A stretch of 64,000 bases of DNA from positions 19,021,081 to 19,085,080 of the forward strand of contig CP099848.1 in the NCBI GenBank assembly GCA_030062745.1. Reading direction: 5' to 3'. A program made the position numbers and the translations under genes. The notes below the pieces were generated by a model. The model did not search any database and was not told the DNA's origin. It saw only the letters and a list, made by a program, of their open reading frames with translations. Shown here piece after piece: positions 1-11,514 of the stretch; positions within the stretch are counted from its first letter, which is position 1; each line of letters begins with the position of its first letter. The stretch comes from Capitulum mitella (taxonomy: Eukaryota > Arthropoda > Thecostraca > Pollicipedomorpha > Pollicipedidae).

Positions 1-373
1 GGCTCTGCGCCGATTTTACCCATGGAGAAGAGGTGGACGAAGGATGAAGACCAGGACTGGGATGGCTGGATTAGAAATAGGATTTCAGGTGCAACTAAAG
101 TTTCAGTCGGTCAAAGAGTTTTCCAGGACAGACTGATACACAGAAAGGAGAGGTATAAGGATCGAACAAGGGGAAAAGACGTACTCGACGCAGACACCGC
201 GCGCAACGGAACAAACGCGATTTGAGTCAGCACGAAGTTGTTCGCATCAGTGGTATTGGTGATGGTATCTAGCAGCAACAGTAAATATTTGAATACAAAA
301 TGTTGTCTCAAGCAAAAGAAAATTTTTGTCATCACGTGATGCCTGAGTATTAGCACGGCGTTCCAGGAATGTG

Positions 374-568
374 CAGTTCTGGCGCTCTTACGACATGCCT
401 GAAGTCAGCAACAACATTCGTCACCAGTCAAATACCTATGACTTAAGGCAGGAAGAATAAGTCTTTACGCTCTGTTTACACACCGTTTACGACGTTCAGT
501 TCTGGCGTTCTTGCTACATGTCTCAGGTCAATAACAATCGACATTCGTCACCAGGCAAATACCTATGA
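374..568 (+). repeat. Two diverged ~70 bp direct repeats, 123 bp apart
   Basis: 374-442 and 497-568 share cagttctggcg, acatg-ctgaggtca, caacattcgtcacca and caaatacctatga with scattered differences. Probably an old local duplication; no function inferred. Confidence 0.7.
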
Positions 569-2173
569 GACAGTTAAAGTACGTGGAGGTATGATAACAC
601 TAGTACCTACTCACTGTCCCTCAGAAAACTGGTGTACCAGTGATATCTGTGGATCCTTCTCTTACTTCTTTGTCTTACTTTGAGTTGAAGATCTTTTGAT
701 CTGACATTAATTTTTCTATATTTTGGAGTACAGCCTCATTCCCTGTTAACTGCCTACCTACCTCACAGGCAAAGTCCAGCCCATGCTACCATACATAAAG
801 AGACCATTGGCATGAAGCTGCCCAAAACTTCTCCCAAAGTCTTTATTGCATACACGTGCATGACTGTTAATGGCTACCTACATATCTTTTTTGACACCAA
901 AGCAGGGGTAAGTTACACTGACAAAAAACGAAATCAGACATTTTGCTGTTCGGTTCACTTCCGATTCCATTGTTCCCACAGACTAACCGAATCAATTCCC
1001 AATCCGACTCAACACATCTCCCAGCCGAATCGATTGTGAATCCAGCTCCGGGCCAAATGGAATGGAAACGAATCCGGATTCGGCTCTGATTCTACCGGAA
1101 TCGAGCACAAGTCTGATTGTGGCCGACAGGCACCTAAGTGACTGTGGACGGTAGTATTTTGTGACACAACTCCTCGTGTTTTATCCCGCGACGAGAGGTT
1201 ATAATAGCCAGAGGCTAATTGCAGGTTACCTTAGTAAAAGTGTTGGACCATTTTCTAGCCTAATATTTCCGTGCATCTTCACAGGTGTAATGGTAATTTT
1301 GATGTAGATGCACTGAAAACATTTTCACCTGCGTAGGGCGAGTTAACCCTATGTACAAAGGCTTGCATAAATTTTACGAAGCAGCCGAAGGTAACTGCAA
1401 TGTTTCAAATTAATACCTGACTTTCTCGACAGCGATAAGAAAAATACCAGACTCGAGTGAGTTCCTGCCGCGCCGAGTTCGAACCCACACGTTACGAGTG
1501 ACGCGTTTGACTCGTGGAATGGAAGTACGTTACCCGCCGGCATGTCCGCTTACCATTTATCAGCGAGTGAATGACCCTATGCATTCGGGCGGATTTTGGT
1601 GCGCACAATACTGTAAGGGCGCCATGTTTTTGAGTGATGAAACGCGAGTGAGTTGTGAGATGTTTCCGATTGATTTGCGTATTGATCGTCCGCTAACCTG
1701 TGTAAGTAGAACAGCCTGTTAAGTTGACAGATCATAAGCTGTCACCAAAACTATTGTTGCTTAAAGTGTTGACGCTGTGTTTGGCGCAGGCGCTTGCTGA
1801 AATGTGCAAAGCAGTGTCCACTGTGCCCATCTTGGACTCGTCACAACGCCGCACATTTTCTGACGTGGCTACCTAGTGTTCTTCATATGAAGATGGACTG
1901 TGGCCCTGATTCTGCCATTTTATAAAGCATCCCATGATTATTTATTGCATGCGCATTCACGTAGTACTCATTCTGTTGCAGTATTGCATTGCAATAATAA
2001 TGTATTGGTTGTGGCGCGCAGAGACGTAACCAAGGGGAGTGCCGTGGGGGCCATGGCGCCCTCCTGAGCCAAGCGGTCTACACTAGATATATAGCGATTT
2101 TGCATGAATACGTAATAACGATCATATATACGTTGCAAAAGCAAACATTGCCTATATGTTTTCCTGTGCGTTA

Positions 2174-2175
<2 letters not shown>

Positions 2176-2238
<63 letters not shown>

Positions 2239-2262
2239 GATATATATATATATATATATACA
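2176..2262. repeat. (TA)n microsatellite
   Basis: An almost pure TA dinucleotide run of about 87 bases, interrupted once by gagga near 2236-2241. Similar AT runs occur at 11453-11511, 14727-14798 and 57254-57326. Confidence 0.98.
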
Positions 2263-2359
2263 TATGGTATATAAATATGAAATATGTTACTTAAAATTGC
2301 TGTTTTGTCCTACAAAGTTCGTCATATACCAGTGGCATATGACAAAGTTCGACCTTTGG

Positions 2360-2392
2360 CCCCTCCCTGAAAAAATTCTGGCTACGCACCTG
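2360..2392 (-). mobile_element. Possible DNA-transposon terminal fragment (CAGGTGCGTAGCCAG type)
   Basis: Read on the minus strand this begins CAGGTGCGTAGCCAGAATTT and continues into a T-run and a G-rich stretch. A similar block is at 59082-59116 (AAGGGGCGCAGCCAGGATTT on the minus strand). Ends of the form CAGGGGCGTAGCCAGG followed by a T-run and G-run recur in non-autonomous animal DNA transposons, often assigned to hAT. No second end or target duplication was found, so this is a fragment at best. Confidence 0.35.
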
Positions 2393-4879
2393 GTGTCGTC
2401 ATGGTCACATATTAGCCAAAGTAACGCATAATAAAGTAACAAAGAGGGACGGGAGTAGTTTTGGCAACGAAGACGAGTCTTGAATGCATTTATTGGCGTT
2501 TTTAGGATGCTGACGTTGGGTGATGATAACGCAACCTGGCGGACCGCGGACCTGCTCCATTGATACGTTAGAAACGAGCACGTTACTCGTCCACGACGTG
2601 TCAGATAGCTTTAAAGTGATCCCAAAACACGGGTAAAGGCTTCTGGTTTTCTCGATACCACCGGGTATACGTCCAGCGTTGACTACGCTGTAGCGTGTGA
2701 CGACAACGACTAACACGGAAATGTGGAGCAAGCGAAACGATTAACACGAGGTTCCGTCGTGAGGGCAGCGGGTAAACACGCCCAAAGCGGGGCGTGAATC
2801 CGCCAATAACGGATGAAGAACCCGTGTGTTATGGATATTTTTACGACTGCCCTGAGTTTCAAAAACGTCTGTGTGTTGGCCAAGCTGCAAATTTTGGGTT
2901 TACTCGTCATCAAGCAAAAATGTTTGCAGTGCGCAATGCTACTATTCTGTGAAGTTGCAGCACATCTTCGTCCATCATTTCCAAAGTTCCAACTATGACG
3001 GTATACGTTACATAGAGACAGAGAGAAGGTGGTGTTTGTGGTACCTAACACTGCGCCAACAATTTAATCAGTCAAACAGACAAAAACGTGCTACATGAAG
3101 CGAGCCAAGAATGCGAAAACGCGTTTTGCTGTTCAGTGACCATATAACGTTGTGCTGGATGGATAACTATGAATGTCCTTCTTATGGTTTCCATGATTGT
3201 CATACACCCTCAGTTTGACCTTTAGGATTCTTGGGATAAGGCCAGAATCAAATCGTCGCCAGTAGAATGACGACATGGTGCAACATGGGCCGTCACATGT
3301 TGAGTTGAAATCTCGACATTTGGGTTACTTTGTCGTCCGAGTATCTGCGATGAAACAATCACTCTTGGTTTCATCTACAGGTTATCTGAAAAGTTAACTC
3401 CCCATAGGACAAGTATGATGGATGGTGTGCCAACTTTGGATAACCTTAATTTTAACCCTGTGGTGTCGTATGGCAAAAAAAGTAGTTTTGCCCTACCACC
3501 TTTGAAAATGCGCCTACATCGATCTTAATCCTCAATTCTGGAAAGCCATTGGCAGATCGATGCATTTAACCTCTCTTTGAATCAACATCTGCAATCGACT
3601 CTGCTTTCCACCAATTTTTCAGTCACTGAGCTCCGTGAAGAATAAGCAGCCTTGGCGGCGACAAAACTTTTAGCACCAAGACTCAGCCCGCCCTTGACTG
3701 CCGCATACGGACTCTGGACATCCGTGAGACTCACGCGAGCCTGCGAATACGGCACTCGGCGCCAAGGTTCTATCTGCAGCAATGATAACCCCATCCCCAC
3801 ATAGCTCAAGTAGCAGGGCAGCTTACTACCGAAGTGCAGGATGCAGGATCTGTAACATTCTTCGTCGCTGACAGATCATGCCAACATTAATGATTCATTC
3901 GTAATAAAGAATAGACTTATCAGATAGACAACAAAGACAATCAAACTAAGGGTGCATTCTCAGCGATCCGGACGGCGTGGAATCTATGTCGTCGACATCA
4001 TCCACGACGTTATACTCCAAAGATTCTGCGCGTTTGGTATTTGCAGCGACTCGGACGACAATTCAGCGTGAGTTCAAGTAGAATCTCTGTCGGACGCGCA
4101 GAATATCTTTCCGGTACTTGGTCAAAGTAAGACAGAAACGGCGCAACAGGCTCATTTACTATCTGGCTAATTTATGCGCAATTTCTATGGTTACGGCGTA
4201 TGCAGAGTACGAGCAGACCAAGGCTACTGAATAAACGTGCAGGTCAAGCAGTGGCGGTGGCTACCTGGTTAATTGGGTATAGCGTGGGTGATGTTCGTGT
4301 CTGAAGTGCAGAGAAAACAGGAACCTAAGAGGAAACAAATTATAACATTACCTCACCGTCAGCTAGTAACTGCACTTGAACAATGTGAGTCTTTGAGCTC
4401 TTTGTCTATCCAAACTCGTGCAATACAGAAGGTTCGTAACAAATTCATTACTGATTCACGATGCTCGTTCGGTGTCAGTTGCTGACAGAGACCGTGATCT
4501 CTTGCATGCGCAGTTATTGTCATCTCAATCTAGCAAAACTGTAAACAAAAAAACTGTCACGTCGCGAACGCGTCCGGAAAAGATTCTTCTTAACGTCACG
4601 TATAATAGAATATTCTTCGCGCTGCGAATACATCCTAAACAGAGACAGTAGACAACAAGACAACATAGACCATATAGCATTGCTTTTCGGTCGCTTTCGA
4701 AGCGACTGATTATGACCGAAATGAAGCAAACACGTACCGTATTATACTTGACAAAGAACGTACTTATTTAACAAAGTTAGAAGCAATAGACCAGCGTATT
4801 TCAGCTAACAAGACTGTATTGTGAACCAGACTGACAAATGTCCATTGGTTCAGTAAAATGAATGGGATGCCCAATTGTG

Positions 4880-4973
4880 TGACCAACCGTTCATGAGATA
4901 GAGGGGGTCAACCACCCCCCCCCCCAGTCAGGCGTGACTGCCGGCGACCGACGGCCGTGCGCGGGTTGACAAA
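4880..4973 (+). mobile_element. Fragment of the piggyBac-like element: right end only
   Basis: Matches the right ends of the copies at 5862-7360: tgtgaccaaccgttcatgag, a G-rich/C-rich block (ggggtcaacc then twelve C), a region with gactgccggcgaccgacgg, and gcgcgggttgac where intact copies end gcgcgggttaa. The TTAA is mutated to TTGA. Flanking sequence is unrelated to the rest of the element. Confidence 0.7.
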
Positions 4974-5861
4974 GGTATACATATATGACAACGTAAAGTT
5001 GTCAGGAAAGTCGTGGAGGCAGGGAAGATCCCGTAACGTGTGCTATTTTCTACATACTCCACCTGCATGTGACGGCAGAATGTCTAAAATTATTTGTATG
5101 CATTTTAATGCGTTATGCAAATCATCTGCGAGCTTGAGCTAGGCTTGAAACAAGTCTATAGGTCGTGGGCGCCCTATAGCGGCTGCCGTTTTGCGTCTTG
5201 TTCTCGTATAGGGTATTTTCCTATCGAGCATCCTCGTCCTGGAACGACCTGCCTCCGGCCACAGATTCTCGTCTTCCCGACGTGATTTTGGTTTACGTCT
5301 TCACCGTCATTTGTTGTAAACGTGACTCCCTCCTGGCCTTTGTTTTATCTGCTCTACCCGTCTTTTCCAGGACTTGGCTTTTCCACGCGTTTGTTTTACA
5401 TATGTATCTAACTTAAATCAAATATGAATCCATGATTTAGAATGATCTGTAAAATATACTGATTGACTGATATACTGGCAGTGTTTGCAGTTAACAGCAT
5501 AATAATCACCTAGCGCCATGAATGTAACCATGGTTCACATATTCGGGGCAGAGGGAGGGGGTGGGGGGGGGGGGGCGGAAGGGGCCGATCTGACTGTAAT
5601 CCATCAAAGAAGTAGGGCGGGGATAAAATTACCTTTTTCCGGCGTTGCATGACAGCTACTGTTGAAATCTCTTTTGCAGATTTCAAAACTCAAAAAATTA
5701 TACCACCGCTGCGAAGTACTTCGAAAATTAAGGGGGACAAATCAGCACTTCTGGAAAACTGCGGGGGACATGTTCCTTGCAATTTCCGTCCCGCAGAGAA
5801 TACACCCATGCCTGGCGCTGACCAGACAATCCATCTGCCAGTCATAAAACGCCTGATCAGC

Positions 5862-7360
5862 CTAACATTCCTCGACTGGGAGGGCGGTTGACCGTTCCCC
5901 CTCCCTGATTGCGAGAAAAAAGAACAAACGCAGCGCTAAAAACCCTTTGCTTCATCATTTTTACGCCTTGTGTCAAAGTTTTGACATTAGGTCAAGTCAG
6001 GTGTCTGACCTAGGTCAAATCAAATGGACATATGTCCAGAAAAGTTATGCGTCCTGTAACGTTTGCGAAAAAACATGACACCGCAACAGAAAATTAAGGG
6101 ATTTTGAGATCTTGACCAATGCAACAATTCTGCTATCTCACTAAGGTCAACTCCATTTTCAAGATACATCGTCATTTTTTTCGGGATTTAATGGATTTTT
6201 TTTATAACATTTTTAGTGTGAGGTAATGCAGACATCGCTTTACCGTGGATAGACGAAATATCAATGACTTTCAGCCGTTGACCTGAGATCAGGTCACGAA
6301 TAACTGTAGTGAGCCAAAATCGGCGATGAATTGCCCAGAATGGGTAGAAAATAGCAGAACTAGCTTGCGTAGATGTACGTAATACCAGGAACCTCAAAAA
6401 GCTTGAAAAAGTAGCATATTTTACAAATAAACAGGCTCTCGCGAATAAAGCTCCGCCAGTTTTTTAGACTGGTAATTTATGAGTTTTTCCAAAATTTAAG
6501 CATGAAAAACCATCACAAGAACATCTAAGATCAATAAAATATACCTAGATTGTCTTTTTTCGCGAAATAAAGGAGCGCTAAAATTAGTTCCCGTCAATTT
6601 GTTACTGCATACGGCAGCAGCGCACGCCTACAGCTGCCGCGAGAAATGCCGTGTCTTTAACTCAACGTTTCGGCGTATATATTGAACAAATCTGGGAAAT
6701 TAGACATGTATTGGCATCCGCGGACCTTTACTTGTGCGCCGGTACCGTTACCTAAACGTTTTTAGTCACAGCCCTTGAGATTCAGGCCATTTCTCGGTCT
6801 CATGCAGTCGGCTATGAGAAAACATATATAGGGCGTAAATTGCTTACATATTATCTAAAACTAAAAATGAGACCAGTTTCGAGCTCTACTCGTCACAAGC
6901 TTTCCAACGGAGTGCTTATTTTTATCGTGCGACCAACCGTTCGTGAGTTAGAGGGGGGGCGGCCAACTGCCCTCCCCAGTCCCCCATGTTCGCAACGGAT
7001 CGACGGTCGTGCGGGGGTTAAACAAGTCTGAGAAATTAGGCATGTATCGGCATCTGCGAACTTTTACTTTTACATTTGGTACCTTTACCTAGACTATTCA
7101 TCATAGCCTTTGAGGCCCAGGCCGCTTCTCGGCTTCACGCAGTCTGCTGTGAGAAAACATATATAGGGCGTAAATGGCTTACATGTTATCCAAAACCAAA
7201 AGTGAGTCGAGTTTCGAACTCTACTTGTCAGGAGCTTTTCAACGGTGTGCTTATTTTTATCGTGCGACCAACTGTTCGTGAATTAGAAGGGGACGGTTAA
7301 CCCCCCCTCCGTACCCAGCCGAGCGTGATCGGCGCCGACAGCCAGTCGGGCGCGGGTTAA
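5862..7360 (+). mobile_element. Non-autonomous piggyBac-like element, copy A (with tandemly duplicated right end)
   Basis: About 1.5 kb of non-coding DNA homologous over its length to the inverted copy at 19158-20396. The right end is intact, ending gcgcgggttaa at 7360. The left end is decayed (ctaacattcctcgactggga where the other copy has TTAACCCGCCCCGACTGGGA). The last ~338 bases are present twice in tandem (6685-7020 and 7021-7360), and the first unit ends in its own ggggttaa at 7018-7021. TTAA followed by CCC at the ends is the hallmark of piggyBac-type transposition. There is no transposase frame. Confidence 0.75.
6685..7360 (+). repeat. Tandem duplication of the element's right-end segment
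   Basis: Units 6685-7020 and 7021-7360 share most bases, including aaaacatatatagggcgtaaat, ttatttttatcgtgcgaccaac and the terminal cgggttaa block. They differ by scattered substitutions and small gaps, so the duplication is not recent. Copy B carries a single unit. Confidence 0.85.
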
Positions 7361-7784
7361 GAACGCGAAGCCAGCAGTCTGATTGTTAGTCTTCCAAGAC
7401 TGTCTGAAATACATGAACCGTTTCCGAGGAAACAGAGGATTGTTTCCTCGTTCTGCTTATCATGCTTTTTGCACTATTCGGAAAAAATACTTTGCACGTG
7501 TATATCCCAAAGAGAAAATCACTCTTAGGTACATTGCAGCACTCTGCATTCCGTACTCTGCTGGGATTTTACTTTGCTGGCATTTCACTTTTGACAAGCA
7601 TGAGTGTGCTGAAAACAGGAATACAGAGTAGGTGTGAGGTAAGATGCCCGTGATTCTGGAACGTGTACAATACCCTCTTGAAACATCCCCAGCCATAAAA
7701 ATTCAAGTCTCCCCCGTTCCTTGAAGAGAACGAGATCCCTTTTTAGCCTTGTTATTAGGCGTCATCTTTGAATAAAAACAACCA

Positions 7785-7819
7785 TATCGCTGTCATGATT
7801 CCTAATCATGACAGCGATA
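7785..7819. repeat. Perfect 16 bp inverted repeat with 3-base loop
   Basis: Arms 7785-7800 (TATCGCTGTCATGATT) and 7804-7819 (its exact reverse complement) are separated by cct. The resulting hairpin has no mismatch. There is no U-run or gene start next to it; a related degenerate tail (aatcatagccgtgatccctgtcac) follows directly. Origin unknown. Confidence 0.95.
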
Positions 7820-10800
7820 ATCATAGCCGTGATCCCTGTCACAAGCAAAAGATACCATGAAAGATGTCATTGCTCAAAGCATGAATCTGAAAGCGCTACC
7901 TGACCCAATCTTCAGAACGTGACTCTATTATTGGAACGCAAAGCTGTAACCTAACACACAACCGCACCATTCCATTGCACCCCAACAATGACGGATCTTC
8001 TCTGTTTAAAAAAGTCCGACAGAAATAAAACTGTCGCGACTTCCAGCGGTGGGCACGTCTCGCCGGTTCGGCCACAGGCGTCCGGCCGCGCACGGCTGGC
8101 CGCAGGCGCTGACCCGGGCCCGCGCCTCCGTCACGTGCCTTCAGCCCTGCACGGCTGCCCCCGACACGGCCGTGCAGCTGGCCGCAGCGGCGGCGGCGGC
8201 GGCGGCGGCGGCGCGCGCGCTGCGCCGCCTTTGTCCGAACATGGCCGGGTCATCGGCAGGTCGCCGGTGCCGTTTTTCGCCGAGCGATACCATCGACCGG
8301 AGCGGTGACCTTGTCAGGTCCACAGAGAGTCCTGCTGCGAGATCAATTCTCCCGCTGGAGATGCCCAGATTGCGCAGCGACCCCAGTGTGAACACAAACA
8401 AAGAGCGACGGAAAAACGGGCTTTTTCCGCGGGCTTTGGCGCCGAGCGGCACTCCGTCTATGAATCACAGCGCTCTTGATGGCTCAAAGAGAAATCGTTT
8501 GTATTAGCCACCTTCAAGCATCGGGCACAAGTCTGGTGTTGGCAGAGATGAATGAATTCCGTCTTGGGCGTCTCCTTGTTTCCTGTTTGTTATTTGGCCC
8601 ACCCTGTGAGTTATTATGCCACACTGGCGCGCAAAAACAGTAACTGCATGCGCACGATGGATGTCTTTTTCAATGGGCAAACGCGCTATTGTCTTGGAAA
8701 AAACTTGGGAGACGACAATGTTTTCCGCGTTTTCAAGTATTGTCCACTCAGTAAGGGTATGCCATGATTTCAACATAACGTCTTCCCCCGTGATCCCATG
8801 GGAGGCTTCCTAACCTTTTACAACAGTAACCTGGACTCCAGATATGAAGTATTGAAAACGAGTGGCGCTACATTTCTAGTAAAACGGAAAAAACGGCGTT
8901 TAACCGTAGCGCGTAAGGCCTCTCACGGATGGAAAGTCTACGACCTCGTCAGGTCCACGCCAGTGACGATCAAACCAACCCCGCGCCTCGAACGAGGCTC
9001 GCTGCCACGCACTATCACGCAAAACGGCCTCCCCCGGCCGCTGAAACCGGGTCCCGGGCGCCCGGTAACGGAGCGGCGGTTCTGCCCGTGTGAGCCGCAG
9101 CCGCGCCGCAGGTTTATGCCTCGACAGCGCATGCCTGCGGTGTGCGCGCGCTGCAGACGCCATGAGGTTCACTCGGCACGGCACGCGGTGACCGTACCTC
9201 AGACCGAGCGACCGTCCCTGCTGCTGGTCTGGCTCTCAGGGAACGGTCGACGGATTTACGAACAGATCGAGGTGGTTCATGGGAGAGGTAATGCTCATCA
9301 TGTTCCCGTCATTCAATCTCGCCAACGGGAAAATGCTTGGAGTGCCGCATTCAGGTGAAGTGTTCTGCCTCAAGTGCGCCATCGATTATGACAACATTGA
9401 TGACAGCATTTCTTTTTCAAGATAAATTTTGTCCGAATGATTTCCTCGGACGATGTCGGTAGTCAGATGCCGCGGTAAGCAAATATTGTTGCTCGGACCA
9501 TGAACGTCACATCTGATCTTTCCATTCCAGGGAAAATTTGACTTTGCAGTGAAAGTTTAGCGTGCCGTCAAAGATATTAAAGTACCGTATGGTAGTCAGC
9601 ACGCCAACTATTGGCCGATTGTCAGCTAACCCATGGGCCAAATATGCCGCCGAGACGACTACACATAACTAAATGTAACTCTTCTAGTCAGAGCAGAAAA
9701 CCAGAGCTCTCCCAACTAAGCTACCGATCACCGACACTCGTCTGAAGGAAAATCGTTGTCAAAAGCAAGAGCTGAAGCAGTACTGGACGAAATTTCATTT
9801 GCGGTGCATGCGAAACTAACGCGAGCTTCTTTCCTGTGTGAAGCAACAAGGAGAGATCTACTGAGGCCCTCGATGAGCGCGGGAAAGAATTCGTTTCCGG
9901 CATTTCTTTCGAAACCAGAACCCACCACCTTCAGCTGTACCGACTTCCATTGCTCACAGGGAAGATGGACGCGTGTACCCTATTCGGGTGCAGTAGCGTA
10001 GCGTGATTCGTTCACGTCCCGCTGCAACATAGGCCGGCACGCCCATCACACCCATCTGTGCCTCACGACAGTCCTCAAACAGCGCCCAAAACAATGACCC
10101 AAAATGAAAACCAATACAGCAGTAAATATCCACAGTCGCGGAGAGCACGCCCCCCTTCGCAACAAGCGAACATTCGAATAGGCCGCAAATTAAAACTCGA
10201 AAAACTTTATGGACTTACCACCAGTAGTCTGACAACATATTCTGCAGGCGAGGACCGGGGCGAGGTTCGGTTGAGGATTCGGCGCCAGTCAGACTGACGC
10301 CTGGTTTGACAGAACGCACCTGAATGGGACAATACGCGAGGGAAAATGCTTGACTGATAGAAGAGATGTGATCATCATGGCACGTTATAGCTCAGTGGTG
10401 CCAAACGTGACACAGGTAGGTTTATAGACTCGTAAAGCAACGCGGACTTTGTAAGCATGACGCGCTTAGGATCAGCGACTCTAAACGCGATTCTGGCGGG
10501 TTGCAAGCTTCTGACCTTGCGCTAGATCAGGTTCACAATCTTTAAACGCGATGCGGGCTGGCTTAGAGCACCTAACCACAGGCTAATGGGTCCAAGAGTT
10601 TTAAAATGCTTTTCAATTGGGTCCAGCGACTGTAAACGCGATATAGGACTAGTTGCTTACAGTGGACTACGCATGCGTTTAGGACCTTTAAACACGTAGA
10701 AAGTTCAGGTCAGAGGTTGCAAGCGAGATTCCAGTCGGCGAGGGGACGGCAGACTCGTGCCTTTCCTCGGGAGGGTGAGGGCCCGAGCCGCCCCAGTCCC

Positions 10801-11452
10801 GGTGTCTCTCCGTCCGGCGGCCGCTCGCCCGCTGCCTGCCGGCCGGGGCCGCGCCCGGCGGGTGCCGCCGCCTCCTCCGGGGGCGGGCCAGACCGGCCCC
10901 GATCGGTCGGGAATCTTAATAACCGATTGGCGCAAAAACAGCGCGCTGACCGGCGCCGCATCTCCGGACGCGGCCGCTGCGCGAAAACACTCGGCCCGAC
11001 CCGACTAATTACGGCGCCCGGCCGCCGCCGCCGCGCACGGAGGAGTTATGAGCCCGAGAGGGGGACCCCAGATGACACCCGGCCGATCGGCGCCCGGTGG
11101 GGGATGGAGGGGGGTCCTGATGGTCAGCCCCATCTCCGGCGGATGGGAGAGGTAGCGCGGTGCGGACGGCACGGTCGTTAGACGCTGCTTTGGGCCGTCG
11201 GCTGGGAGGATTACAATCGTCCGAATGGTGTTTGTGAGATCTGAGAGCCGTCTCGACATTCCTTAGAAAGGGGGGACACCAGTTACAGACAACAAGCGCC
11301 AGATAAGAACGTGCAGAAAGGAAGCAAGCCCAGCGACGCTACTGAAGGACTTAAGCTTGAGTATCAAACAATATCGTCGCTTACGCCTGTACGCATTATA
11401 AATGCATTCTTGTGTGTGTCTTGCGTGTCAGTCTCGTGATCTAGTCATTGGT

Positions 11453-11456
11453 ATTA

Positions 11457-11511
<55 letters not shown>
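11453..11511. repeat. (TA)n microsatellite
   Basis: Nearly pure TA run of about 59 bases with a single early interruption (tatatgtatata). Confidence 0.97.

Positions 11512-11514
<3 letters not shown>

Larger units (their letters stand above)
1..4879. other. Intergenic, AT-rich, no gene recognised
   Basis: Contains short spurious frames only. Recognisable content: a diverged duplication at 374-442 and 497-568, a (TA)n microsatellite at 2176-2262, a possible transposon end at 2360-2392, and a perfect 14 bp palindrome at 1069-1082 (CGAATCCGGATTCG). I see nothing further in 2700-4870. Confidence 0.5.

Noticed and set aside
5198..5416. Second reverse-transcriptase tail (SSSWNDLPPA)
   Set aside because: Only a WNDLPP-like motif matches; the downstream FK..L pattern is missing and no upstream RT segment is found. 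Too weak to annotate.
8798..9358. 186-codon plus-strand frame
   Set aside because: Its middle is the GC-rich island at 8990-9260 with Arg/Pro-rich translation and equally open minus-strand frames; ends fall in unrelated AT-rich sequence.
10387..10405. tRNA-like box A (tatagctcagtggtgc)
   Set aside because: No B box at the right distance and no acceptor stem.
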